Assembly (NCBI GenBank): GCA_940671915.1
Contig: CALNVZ010002445.1
Location: forward strand, 304,040 to 368,039
Reading direction: 5' to 3'
Source of the DNA: Paracentrotus lividus
Lineage: Eukaryota; Echinodermata; Echinoidea; Camarodonta; Echinidae
DNA length: 64,000 nt
Below, in pieces: positions 1 to 11,369 of this stretch; position 1 is the first letter of the stretch; the number at the start of each line of letters is the position of its first letter. The translations under genes and the position numbers were made by a program. Under the pieces are notes generated by a model. That model saw only the letters and a program-made list of their open reading frames with translations, made no database searches and was not told where the DNA came from.

Positions 1-16
1 TTGCTTGTCCGGGCAG

Positions 17-87
17 CGTATTTTTTTTACAACACTGTTCTGCCATTTATTCAAAATAAGCAAACGAAACTGCTCGCGAGTGAGTCT
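17..87. repeat. Inverted repeat partner of 7,868-7,941
   Basis: This ~70-bp stretch reads, in reverse complement, like 7,868-7,941. Both hold a T-rich run, a segment reading TTCTGCCATTTATT and the palindromic TGCTCGCGAG followed by GAGTCT. It may be one terminus of an element spanning the first ~8 kb whose outer end lies at or beyond the window edge. It could also be two independent copies of one repeat. Confidence 0.5.
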
Positions 88-830
88 AGTCGACACAGTG
101 AGCGAATCTTGGAAATATGGGTGGGTTTGCGCTAGTCTGCAAACACAGACTTTATTTTGACAGCGGAACTCATTACCTGCCCAAAGCCTCGGATATTTAT
201 ACAAATGTCAAGTCTCTGACGATGTTAGATCAGTAAAAATATGAAGGTAGAAATCCATAGAACAAACGAGTATCTATATAAATTTAGTACAGTGCAGTCT
301 CATTCTATAAATACTAATGTGCATAAGGGTTTGGACTGGCAGACTAATTAGAAAATTTGGACTTTGGACTTGCAGACGAAGTCTATATACTGCGTGAATC
401 TCATTCGGTCTTGTGTCAGCAACACACACACACACACACACTCTCTCTCTCTCTCTCTCTCTTCGCCTTCTATATCTCAGATTATCTTCTAATTACCTTG
501 CATTTCTTCACTGTCATAACACAACAACCCCTTCTCTCTCTCCACCCATTTATATTTATGTTGTTTGACGTGTGTATTCGTTCGATCGACCTGTTCTTAA
601 TTTTTTCTAATCATACTTTCAATTGTATTCAGCCTGGAATTTTATTGGTTTTTAAAAATGCAGAAAAGTTAAGTCACAAAATCAAAATATTTAATATTCA
701 TAACTTCGTTATTTTTTGTCGTTTTTCTTCAAGCTTAAATTTGTTGACATATCAACCTAAAAACAATGCATTTTAAGGCGCTATTTGTGCTATGCTCAAG
801 ATGATAATTATCTCATTAACAATAAAGCGG
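88..830. other. AT-rich spacer with CA/CT microsatellite and MITE-like fragment
   Basis: I see no gene here. Positions 422-461 are (CA)n followed by (CT)n. Positions ~630-760 resemble fragments of the TTAA-flanked MITE at 36,411-36,906: both share the phrase CCTGGAATTTTATTGG and a later phrase AATATTCATAACTTC. It is therefore probably an eroded, rearranged copy of that MITE. Confidence 0.4.
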
Positions 831-2348
831 CAGGCCCGTAACTAGGATTTTTACGGGGGGGGGGGTCGAAATCTGAAAAAGTGGACCTTTTTCAAGGATA
901 TACTCTATTCAGTATCCGCGAGCACGAAGCTCAAAATTGGGGTTAATTGTGCATTATAGACCCTATTTATAGTATCCGCGAGCGCGAAGCGCGAGATGAA
1001 AATTTTTAGGAATCTTAATGGTTTTTATTTTTTATTGTTCATTTAGTAATTAATATAAATGAATGCGAGCGCGAAGCGCGAGCCCAAAATTTTGTTATCA
1101 AAATTGGAATTTATTGTGCATTATAGAGCTTATTTAATATCCGCGAGCTGAAAGTTTTGTTCAAAAATAATGTGCCTTATAAACTCTTTTTATGATCCAT
1201 GTTGAAGATTCATAATAATCTTGGCTCATTAATAATCTTAGCTTTAACCATCCCCAGTCTAGCCCAAACACAATTACACCTATTCTTTTGACAAGGTTTG
1301 TCTGCAGCAGAGGGCACTGGGTCCAACCCTTTTTTTAAATACTTGTTGTTTGTTAATTTTACAGTGCGAAGTCGCATAGCGACCGAGCAGGAAAATTTGG
1401 GGTTTTAAAAGACATAGTTATGAAGTAAGGAAAGGGGTACTTACCGTAAGTGACACCTTTTATGGGACTTTTCAAGAGTATGAAAGGCTTCTTTTTAGTA
1501 TAAAAGGGGCATTTTTAAGCTAAGAAAGGGGGCACTCTGCCCCGTGTCCCCCGGTTCCACCACCTCTGTTCGAGCCCAATATTTTCAAGCGCGAAGCGAG
1601 AGTAGAAAACTTTGAGCTCAAAATTATAGTTTATTGTGCATTATGCGGACCCTATTTAGTATTCGCGAGCGCGAAGCGCGAGCCGAAAACTTGGGGTTTT
1701 GAAAAAACATATGGAGTAACAAAGGGGCCCTTTTTAGTATTAAAAGTGCCCCTTTTTTAACAGAAATTTTCAAAACTCTGAAAAGCTTCTTTTTAGTATA
1801 AAGATGACATTTTTTAGCTTAGAAAAGGGTATAATAGGGGTGCTTTTATGTTGGATGAAAATGGGGGGGGGGGGGTCACTGTGCCCCCTGCCCCCCCCCC
1901 ACCCCCGTTCCACCGCCCCTGCCATTAGGCCTTATTTGTGTTATATCATTTCCTAAAATTGAAGATAATATCATTTAAAAATAGAAAAATAGAAAACAAA
2001 TGCAAACGAAAACATTCCTGCGAAATGGTTTAAATGTAATTCCTGCGTATTTGTTCTGAGAAAACATGATTATCATCCCCCAAATAAAAAGTTGCGAGCG
2101 CAAAGCGCGACCGAAAGATTTTACATGTATATAAGGGGACTGAAAGCATAGTGTTTTTAATAATCTTCCTTCCTTGTATTTCTATTCAAGTATCTGCTGC
2201 ATTTCTGCCAAAAAGTGGGGTTTTAATTTGTTTATTTTATTTATTATTAATTTTTCGGGGGTCAAGCGGACCCTGCTCGCCTGCGGGGGGGGGGGGGGTT
2301 TCGTTCGAACCAATCGGAACGCCCCCCCACCCCCTAGTTACGGGCCTG
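831..2348. mobile_element. Element with CAGGCCCGTAACTAGG inverted termini and GC-palindrome repeats
   Basis: The left terminus CAGGCCCGTAACTAGG (831-846) recurs in reverse complement at 2,333-2,348, and both ends carry long G or C runs just inside. The interior repeats the motif GCGAGCGCGAAGCGCGAGC, with variants near 971, 1,066, 1,590, 1,667 and 2,095, usually followed by AAAATTTT-like sequence. No transposase frame is visible. Flanks show no clear target duplication, and the palindrome motif continues to the right of the terminus, so the true unit may be longer. Related fragments lie at 26,716, 27,325, 34,126 and 44,690-45,190. Confidence 0.55.
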
Positions 2349-3060
2349 AGCACGAAGCACAAGCAATATTTTGCTAAATATATCAATAAAAACGAACATC
2401 ATAGAGTTTCACGTATTGGCAGGTGATCATCAAACAAAAAAACAAAATGTAGTCCATTAATGGATTTTCGCGAATTTATTAGATTTTTCAGTCTCAAATT
2501 TTAGACGGTAGTACCTTCGTCTTCTTCAGGAGCAATATCAATGAAAACGAGATATTTTTAATGTTTTTTGTCATCACATTGCCTGATTTCATATCTCATC
2601 AGCGAGTGCGAACGCGAGCCGAAAAACTGTGATACATCATCCTAAAACAGTATATTTCAAGCCTTTTTTTTTCGTGCTGCTCATAAAAAGGATACGTATC
2701 GCATACGAACACGAAGCGTGACGATATATTTAACTGAAGAAGAGACTTTTTTTAGTAATTGTTTGTCATCTTCATGAAAAGGATAGGCCTACTCCTCACA
2801 AATAAAGCGAGCGCAAAGCCCGAGCCGAATATTTTGTCGGTATATCAAATTGAAAACAGTGCATTAAAAGCGTTTTTTTTTTTTTACTTTGCTTATAAAA
2901 ATAATCCTGATCGATTGCACAAATAATGTGAGCGCAAAGTGTGAGATAAAAATCTTGATATTATTGACCACAAAGCTTTTGAGCGCTATGCACTAAAAAG
3001 CAGGATAAAAATATCTCACAAATAGATAAGTCGTGCGCAAAGCACAAGCTCAAATATTGA
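2349..3060. repeat. Continuation of the GC-palindrome repeat family
   Basis: Degenerate copies of the GCGAGCGCGAAGCGCGAGC motif occur near 2,600, 2,706, 2,808, 2,929 and 3,033. Each is followed by AT-rich sequence with an ATTTTG or AATATT phrase. Spacing is ~100 bp, so this reads as an old tandem array diverged by point mutation rather than a gene. Confidence 0.55.
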
Positions 3061-3743
3061 CTTAACCCTTTGAGCGCGGGCCTGTGAAACGCGATTGTTA
3101 CCCCTGTGGCGGAGCGATTTCTTGTACACTGACAATGTTATAGAAATTGGACATGTTTTGTGCTTTCATTACTCCTTGCATCTAACTCGGTCATTTTCAT
3201 GATTTGTAGTAAATGTAAACATGAAAGGGCAGACATTTTTCTATCTAACACTGTAAGGCATAGTCATCAAAACCAAATACAAGACCCGTTATTTGGTAAA
3301 GAAAAACAGGAATTTTGGCAGAAGTTCCGCTTTCTTCCTTTCCAGTAGATTCACAATCCAAAATGCGTATAACGCATGTGCAGCACGCGCGGTTCGATCG
3401 ATAAGTCAACTGAATAGCACTTGAAAAGAGGTCCTGTTTCTTTCAAATTATTTCTATAAAATATGGATTAAAGATCATAGCGGCCGGCTTCGCACCTCTG
3501 GACAATGGCACCTTTGACTAAGCCCCATTCATTGAGAGCGCAGGTGTAAGTTCTGAAATAAAAGCGGGACTTATAACTTATAATACCTACTGCATTTGAC
3601 ATACTTTACATTTCATTACATCATTATAGTTACAACAAAATAGTTGAAGCAAAATGTCAGATAATCAACCCCTCTCATTATCTTGATAAGTATATATAAC
3701 CTAGCGAGAATCGGAAAATTACAGGCTTAATCTCCATACAACT

Positions 3744-3777
<34 letters not shown>

Positions 3778-4629
3778 CTATAATAATGAACATTGTTTTA
3801 ACCCCTCAACCTTTCTATTTTTCTCTCTTCTTCTCATTCTCAATCTTTATCTCTCGCATTTCTCCTCTCGAGCTAGCTTTATTTGATTATTTCTTCCCCT
3901 CCGGACGCGTACGCGTACGCCAAAAGTTAAGATCGGGAATTCGTTTCTTATGTAAAAAATTATGGTAATGTTGAAATGAAGTGAATTGTTCTCGATTTTT
4001 TTTCCACGTAACCTGGTTATTTCTCTAATGGATATTGAAAATGAATATATCTTTGTCCTATTCCTCAAGAATTTAGCCCCAAAGAGCTGGTGAAAAGCTG
4101 AATAAGTTTGTCAATATATTAGGGAATTATCTCGGCTTCGTTAGAAGCCCGTCGTCGCAGACTGAACAACTCGCTCGGCTTCTGTAGAAGCCCGTCGCAT
4201 CCAAAAGGTTAAAATTGAATTTAACGCCCTTTTAGCTCTAAACAGTGGATTTTGTCTCTGGTTTGTTTTCCTCTTCACAAAACCTCTAACCCCCTCCCCC
4301 TCCCATAAATATCTCTTACTCTCTCTCTCTTCATTTCTTGCAAATACACTCCCTGCTTTTCTTCCCTAAACCTTGTAGGCCTATGTTCTTCAATCTACTT
4401 ACACCCCCCTCCCTCTCTCTCTCTCTCTCTCTAGTTCTTTCTCTACTCTACTCTTCTAATAGCGAGAACATTTCCAAAAACAATGTCTTCCTTACTTCCC
4501 TCCAATAAAAATCCTCCATATAAATCACACTTGGAATACAGCGTGTGATAAGATGTGTATCTTGTTTACTATTTTCTCTGTGTGTAGCTAGAACATATAG
4601 TCTATAGGCTAGAGACCATGTAACCTTGT
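3061..4629. other. Spacer, microsatellites only
   Basis: I see no gene. There is a (TA)n tract at ~3,751-3,778 and pyrimidine (CT)n tracts around 4,319-4,434. A short hairpin phrase, GGCTTC..GAAGCC, repeats twice 41 bp apart at ~4,133-4,198. A TTAA-headed phrase at 3,064 resembles the micro-MITE ends at 24,536 and 12,700. Confidence 0.4.
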
Positions 4630-5345
4630 TTTTTGATATATACAATGTTTTTTGATGGTTCTTTGTCAATTCGAGGGTGCTGATTCCAAATCCGATGGGT
4701 GCCAGACGCGAAACCTTGAGCATTTTTCACAAATCGCGAAAATTCAAAATGGCCGCCAAAATGGCAGCCAAAATGGCAGCCAAAATATGAAAATGGTATT
4801 TCTGAGGTTGTTTTGGTGGTTTCTTGTCAATTCGAGGGTGCTGATTCCAAATCCGATGAGTGCCAGCCCGAAACCTCACGGATTTTACGCAAATCGCTAA
4901 AATTCAAATGGCTGCCAAATTGGCCGCCATAACTGGAAATCAGTATTCCAAGGATATTTCTGGGGTTGTTTTGGTGGTTTCTTATCAATTCGAGGTGCTG
5001 ATTCCAAATCCGATGAGTGCCAGCCGCGAAACCTCACGGATTTACGCAAATCGCTAAATTCAAAAATGGCTGCCAAAATGGCCGCCATAACTGGAAATCA
5101 GTATTCCAAGGATATTTCTGGGGTTGTTTTGGTGGTTTCTTATCAATTCGAAGGTGCTGATTCCAAATTCGATGAGTGTGATCCGTGAAACCCAACAGAT
5201 TTTATGCAAATACTTAAAATTCAAAATGGCTGCCAAAATGGCAGCCCAATTGAAAATGTGTATTCTATGGTATGTCTAAAGGTTTTTTTTTGTTGGTAGT
5301 TTCCTGCCAATTCGAAGGCGCTGATTCCAAATCTGATAAGTACCA

Positions 5346-5987
5346 GCCTCAAAAATACACAAGACAGAAAAGAAAGAAAAGAAAAGAGAGGAGAGAAAGA
5401 AGAGTTGAAAGAAATGGCAACCAAGTCATGTAAAATCTATTTTATGGCCATACATTGACGATAATAAGTTATGAAATCTTTTGGCCGTTTACTGTCATAG
5501 GGTCCCAAGCTAACCGTGCTACCAGTATTGAAGCATTGAGGCTCCCCACCCCCACACGAAAATGCTCTCCAAACATGATTCTTTTCCTTATCAAAATCAT
5601 TCCTTAAGTTCTTTTTTTTTTGGCCTTCGGCCTTAAAAAAAGTCACCATTACCTATAGGGGTAGGATAAAGTCATATCTTACGGGGAGCGCTGACAAAAT
5701 AAACAAAGGTTCGTGTACAAAACAATTATTTTTTATTTAGTCGTCTTCGATAATTTAGTTTTTTATGTAAAGTCTCTCCTGTTGTTCAATAAACCATGAA
5801 AGGGTTATTAAGGAAAACCCAGTATTTCATTTACCGCCTCACATTCTTGGGGGGGGGGGGAATCCTAGAATATACTCTTTTTATGTCAGGATCACTCACA
5901 AACCCAGTATAAAAAATTGTATAATGTCTGTAATAGTGCAGTGAGACATGAATATACTTTTGGATGTTTTTCAAAACATGCGATATA
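5346..5987. other. Interior of the fold-back, no gene seen
   Basis: This is purine-rich then AT-rich sequence between the left arm and the nested TA element. It contains a poly-G run near 5,849 and a GGCCTTCGGCC hairpin near 5,622. I see no coding signal. Confidence 0.4.
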
Positions 5988-6983
5988 CACTGTTCGTCAT
6001 AAAGGTGGAATATTTTTTTTCTGGCTCAAGCAACATAATGTTGCTCTGTTATTAATTTCTTGAATGTGTTTGTCACCGCTTTCACTTTCTGGGATCCTGG
6101 GTATAACTTGGACGTTCCCTCAACCCTTCCCGGGGATTTTTCTTCAAAAAAGTTCCTCACCCCCAGAAGATGGCCATTATCGTCATTTTTTCTTATTTTG
6201 GGGCCCTTTTTTGTTCACGCGAGCCACCAAGGCCCCCTCAGTCCTACCCCAAGGAAACACGTCTGAGGTGGAGATTTGTTATTGTTCTTTAAATTAAATC
6301 TAGATTTATGGTTACAGGCTCGATTCTTTTTTCTTGGGGAGGGGTCAAAATTTATTTTGATTAGGGTTCAACATTCATTTTATTCATTTTTACACCATGG
6401 AAATTTCTATCTTCCTTAAATTGTATTGTAAAATCTCAACCAAACGTAAATCAAAATAAAATATTATCAATAATGACTATTTACAGCCTTGTCATCAAGG
6501 CTAAACAAAATTTAAGGGGAAAATTATGATATTTAAGGGTTAAAGGTGGTTTTTCATTTCTTTTGTTTTCAGCATAAAGATGGAATAAAATATTCCGAAT
6601 TTTCACCAATCTCGTTTTTTACTTCAACCCCTTCCCTAGACAAGAGACCTTAGCCTGTCCCCAGAAATATAGATTTAACTTAAAGAACAACATAAAACAG
6701 CTCACCTCAGTCGCGTTTCCTGGGGGTAGGACTGAGGGGTGCTTGATTGGTCAGGAAAACAAAAAGGGGCCCCAAAATGAGAAAAAATGACAAAAATGGG
6801 CATCACGGGGGTTGACAAAACTTTTTTGAAAAAAGGTCCACCTGAAGGGTTGGGAGAATGTCCAAGATATAGCCAGGGTCCAAAAAAGTAAAAGCAGGGA
6901 CAAACATATTCAAGAAATTAAGGTCAGAGCAAAATCATGTCGCTATAGCTCAAAAAAATATTCCACCTTTATGACGGACAGTG
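5988..6983. mobile_element. TA-flanked inverted-repeat element (Tc1/mariner-type MITE)
   Basis: The ends read CACTGTTCGTCATAAAGG and, in reverse complement, CACTGTCCGTCATAAAGG. A TA dinucleotide sits on each side (5,986-5,987 and 6,984-6,985), the insertion signature of the Tc1/mariner superfamily. The inverted arms extend roughly 300 bp at moderate identity and share the phrase CCTCAGTCCTACCCC. No transposase frame is visible. It is nested inside the fold-back at 4,630-7,762. Confidence 0.75.
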
Positions 6984-7762
6984 TACAATACGAAAACAAA
7001 AAAATTCAAGACTGAATCATATGACTCATTTTGCTATCAGTAAAATGGTAATGACAAGAACCACTCGATAACGTAAGAAATACCAATGAAATAGGCATTT
7101 TCCCGAATTTGCTTTCATTTGGAATTGATAAGCCTTTTTCATGGCAGACGATTTAAGCGGTTTACATAAATCTTGTAGGTTTTTGTGGCTGGTAGGCCTA
7201 CTCATCAGCTTTGGAATGAGCACATTCGAATTGGCAAGAAACCACCGAAACAACCCCAGAAATACCCATGGAATACTGATTTCCAGTTTTGGCGGCCATT
7301 TTGGCAGCCATTTTGAATTTTAGCGATTTGCAAAAAATCCGCGAGGTTTTGCGGCTGGCACTCATCGGATTTGGAATCAGCACCCTTGAATTAATACGAA
7401 ACCACCAAAGAAACCCCAGAAATACCCTTGAAATGCTGATTTCCAGTTATGGCGGCCATTTTGGTAGCCATTTTGAATTTTAGCGATTTGCGTAAAATCC
7501 GCGAGGTTTCGCGGCTGGCACTCATCGGATTTGGAATCAGCACCCTCGAATTGACAAGAAACCACCAAAACAACCTCAGAAATACCATTTTCATATTTTG
7601 GCGGCCATTTTGGCGGCCATTTTGAATTTTCGCGATTTGTGAAAAATGCTCAAGGTTTCGCGTCTGGCACCCATCGGATTTGGAATCAGCACCCTCGAAT
7701 TGACAAAGAACCATCAGAAAACATTGTATATATCAAAAAGCAAGGTTCGAATCTTTTCCTAT

Positions 7763-8640
7763 GGGGCCTAGCCTGGACTAATATCAGTACGCCACTACGG
7801 ACATGTATGCACAGTAGTACTCGTAGTCAATTCTCGATCTCTCGCGCAAAATAATTTGAAGTAGATAAGACTCGCTCGCGAGCAGTTTTGTTGGGATATT
7901 TTTAATAAATGGCAGAAGAGTGGTGTAAAAAAAAAAATACGCGTGCGGAAATGTATTACATTTTTTGTTATTTTTGTTTTATAAGTTTTTATTCAATTGT
8001 CCTTACTCATTTTCATGATGTTATTTAAAAAATAGATCAATCATGAAGTTACTACTTAAACTTTCGCATTTGAATTTCAAGGGATAAGGGTTGTTTTGTT
8101 ACGTCACATGATTACCTTCGTCGGGAAACTATAGTATTTCGAATCTACAGCGCTTTTTTTTTTCTTCATTTAGAAAATGTTCTCTTTTTTTGCTTTTTGC
8201 TAACAGGAATACAAATTGCGGTGGATATGTTTTGTATATATGTTGTATCTGCTTTTGGTTTCTTCCTTTCATTTGATACACCTAATGAATCATTTCCTCA
8301 TCATGAACGTACGAACAACTTTCGCATAATATTTTTAAAAACAATTTTCGGAAAGAAGTAAGTTTGTAATTTCATTAATTTAGGTCTACGTTTTATAAAC
8401 ATCTTTGTCGAAACAATGTTTTGATTTACGACTTATATTATTTCACGTCATTTCGGAAACATCCTTTAGTACTTTCGATACTTATAACAAATATTCTGTT
8501 CTGGAATTTTGCGTCGAAAAAAAAAACTCTTGGAAAATAGTTCTCTCCTATCCCGTTTCTTGATACATAAAATATATTTTTATTAGGGAAATAATAATAC
8601 GGCAAAAAAAGGGGTTTTTTCGCTCTTATATATAAGAGCA
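7763..8640. other. AT-rich spacer with inverted-repeat end at 7,868-7,941
   Basis: Apart from the segment matching the window start in inverted orientation, this is plain AT-rich sequence. I see no gene, RNA or further repeat. Confidence 0.4.
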
Positions 8641-9073
8641 GGAAATTGTAGCGACAAAATGCTACTAGTAATAAAGTAGCAGCAAAGTTTTCTAGCGATC
8701 TAGATCGCTATTTTCATGCAACCCTAGTATTAGTAGCAGCAAATGCTAGCGATCTAGATCGCTATTTTCATGCGACACTATTAGTAGCAGAAAATGCTAG
8801 CGATCTAGATCGCTATTTTCAAGCGACACTAGTAGTAGCAGCAAATGCTAGCGATCTAGATCGCTATTTTCATGCGACACTAGTATTAGTAGCAGAAAAT
8901 GCTAGCGATCTAGATCGCTATTTTCATGCGACACTTGTATTAGTAGCAGCAAATGCTAGCGATCTAGATCGCTATTTTCGTGCGACACTAGTATTAGTAG
9001 CAGAAAATGCTAGCGATCTAGATCGCTATTTTCATTCGACACTAGTATTAGTAGCAGCAAATGCTAGCGATCT
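8641..9073. repeat. 54-bp palindromic satellite, left part
   Basis: About seven units of ~54 bp follow one another. Each contains the perfect 16-bp palindrome AGCGATCTAGATCGCT, then TTTTCATGCGACACTAG and TAGTAGCAGCAAATG. The array stops abruptly at 9,073 inside a unit and resumes at 10,166, so the sequence between is a later insertion. Confidence 0.85.
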
Positions 9074-10165
9074 AAACACAACTCAAAAAGAAAGTTCCCC
9101 CTATCTAAAATATTTATAATTTTTTTTTTTAAGTAGGAGGAGTTCAAAAAATCTAATTATATGTCCGTGTAGGGAATTTGTTGTTGTTGTTGTTTTTATA
9201 TTTTACGGCGCTTTCATTCATTATATGAATATTTACGCTACTATGGGAACGAAATTTAGGAAATATCATGAAGTCATGCTTTAGTGAGCAATGGTTGAAT
9301 GCAAAAATGTCATTTTTTGAAGTTCGCAAGCCTAAAATCACAATTTTGATTCAATGATATCGCACCATTTTTTATTATATTTTAAACATTTCGCACATCA
9401 GGATGTACGCAAAACGTGCTTCCAAACATACGCAAATGACATTTGCGTAAAATTTCACGGTTGAGTGAGCATGGAGCAAAAATGCCAAATCTGCGATTTT
9501 TACTTCTTTGCCATGGTAAAATTGATCAAATATGATAGGATTTATGTCTAGAAAGAGTGTGTTTAACTTTAAAAAATATAATTAAATCAATTCACGGTTG
9601 AATGAACAACAGAAAATACCATGTGAAAAACACTTACTATTCTTTCCATTTTGTACACTAAAAATCATGTGAATATCTGTAGTTGTATTATTTTTATGAC
9701 CGGTGCACTTGTGTACATGATCATATTGCATTTACTGAAAGTTTCATGCTTCAGTGAGCACGTGGCACTGGAAAACCTGTTTTTTTTTTTTTTTTTTTTT
9801 TTTTATTTAGAGACCAAAATTAAATTACTTATTTTGCTTAACCATATCAATTCATTTGAAAGTAACCATTTAATTTCATTTTCGCCAAAAAAAAAAAAAA
9901 TCCCGATTTTTCATGCTTCAGTGAACACAAGACATGAGAAAAATATGAAACACGAAGAAAGTTTACGGCCCTAGCACGGCCTAATGGTACGTCCGAATCT
10001 TAATTTGACCAAAGATTGTGTTAGTTAATGACTTCCTAAAGATTTGTGCCAAGTTTCAGGAATTAACCCACAGTTTAACGAACAAAAAGAAATGACAATG
10101 ACAATAGGCATTATTTGACTTTTGTTTACTGTTGATTTCCTCCCTATTGACTTTACGTATAGAGT
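9074..10165. mobile_element. Insertion in the satellite, related to the element at 39,916-41,148
   Basis: The left end AACACAACTCAAAAAG matches the terminus TACACAACAAAAAAGTAAG of the element at 39,916. Both share interior phrases such as CATGCTTCAGTGAGCA and CACGGTTGAGTGAGCATG, and a common right part containing TTGTGCCAAGTTTC-like sequence. The last ~200 bp and the right terminus of the better copy are missing or diverged. No transposase frame is visible, so this is a non-autonomous, probably TA-targeting element. Confidence 0.65.
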
Positions 10166-10219
10166 TTTTCATGCGACACTATTAGTAGCAGCAAATGCTA
10201 GCCATCTAGATCGCTATTA
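10166..10219. repeat. 54-bp palindromic satellite, right remnant
   Basis: One further unit of the 8,641-9,073 satellite has the palindrome altered to AGCCATCTAGATCGCT. It ends in a run of A. It marks the right border of the insertion at 9,074-10,165. Confidence 0.8.
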
Positions 10220-10665
10220 AAAAAAAAAAAAAAACACCCTACCTCAGCTCATAAACTATACATATTTCCCGCGAAATCAGGAACGAGCATGTATACGCGT
10301 ATGGTTTATCACTCGAGGGGGAGGGGTACATGCTCCCTCGTCATCAATCTACTTTTTCACCAGAATGGAATATTTTCTGCTGAATTTAATTGAACACGGG
10401 TTAATTATGAAAATTCACTGGTGAATTTGAAAGTCAAAACCAACCGCAAACTCTCACTGAAGCGAAATTGATTGCGCCTATTGCTCTTTTTTTTTTTGTT
10501 TTTGATCTAGTCTTTTATGAAATCGAAGTAAAATAAATGAAATTGAACGTTGTCTTAATCTTGAAGTAAGGGGCAACTGGAACATTCAATTTCGCTTGAA
10601 ATTAAGTGAATATTCGTGAAACCGACTACACGAAGGATGAAAATGGCCGGGAAAACTTAAATTAT
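10220..10665. mobile_element. Partial copy of the 21,309-23,030 element
   Basis: Phrases such as CACTGGTGAATTTGAA, GTCAAAACCAA and GATGAAAATGGCCGGGAAAA match 22,740-23,030 in the same order and orientation. The right terminus is present; the left half of the element is not recognisable here. Confidence 0.65.
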
Positions 10666-11369
10666 AATAGAATAGAAAATGCATGGCTAGTTGTGATTAT
10701 GTGATAACGCAGGTATAGCCAATTTTCTATAGCGATCAATTTTTTTTTCCATCATTGTTGTTAGTCCGATTTATTTTATTTTCTTAAAATTCTGTTTTCT
10801 AATTGTCTGGACAAAAGGATAATTGCCCCCTCCCCCCTCCCGAAAAAAAAAGTTTCACAGGCCAGAGAGCTCATGATACCTTCAATTACCCCCACTTCAC
10901 CCTGAGAGGCCAGCACCCATCACATTAAACCAATGTGTTTTTAGTTACAAAAGAAACAAAAATGAATTCTAGTCCTTTGGTTGCCGACTTGATTCTTGAA
11001 ACCACTCTCTCTTTACTCTTTTCTTTTCATTTCTTACAAACTTTAAACTAAGCTGTATATCCTCTTCATTTGAGGTACTAATTGAGGGTTAAATGTTGTT
11101 AGTCATTAAGATAAGATATCGACCCGTCTCTAATCTTAAAGAATAGTTTTCTTCTCAGCTAAGCCACTGGAAGCGTTGGGTAATTACAGCCACCGATCGA
11201 TACTTCTTTATATCTCCAGATACATCCGGGTTTTTGTGTGGGCGCGCCCATGTAAGAAAATCGCTCACACATTGCGCTGATCCATTGAATTGTTATATGC
11301 TAACAATAAAAGTAGTACAAAGGAGGGACAGCGAAACCGAAAATGCTAAAAGTCGCTGATGGTCACTTA
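10666..11369. other. Spacer, nothing recognised
   Basis: This is mixed AT-rich sequence with short homopolymers. I see no repeat terminus, coding frame or RNA gene. Confidence 0.35.

Larger units (their letters stand above)
4630..7762. mobile_element. Fold-back element with arms of ~160-bp direct repeats
   Basis: The left arm (4,630-5,345) has about 4.5 direct units of ~160 bp. Each unit contains TTCGAGGGTGCTGATTCC, GATGAGTGCCAG and the phrase AAAATGGCTGCC. The right arm (7,142-7,762) has nearly four units of the same repeat in reverse complement. The outermost ends share an inverted phrase containing GATATATACAATG. The arms are interrupted by unrelated sequence and by the nested element at 5,988-6,983. 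No transposase is seen, so it looks like a non-autonomous fold-back. Long frames in the arms come from stop-poor repeat units. Confidence 0.7.

Noticed and set aside
4448..7714. Frames of 60-107 codons in the fold-back arms
   Set aside because: They repeat the same peptide once per ~160-bp unit, occur on both strands and end at unit boundaries. No family is recognised.
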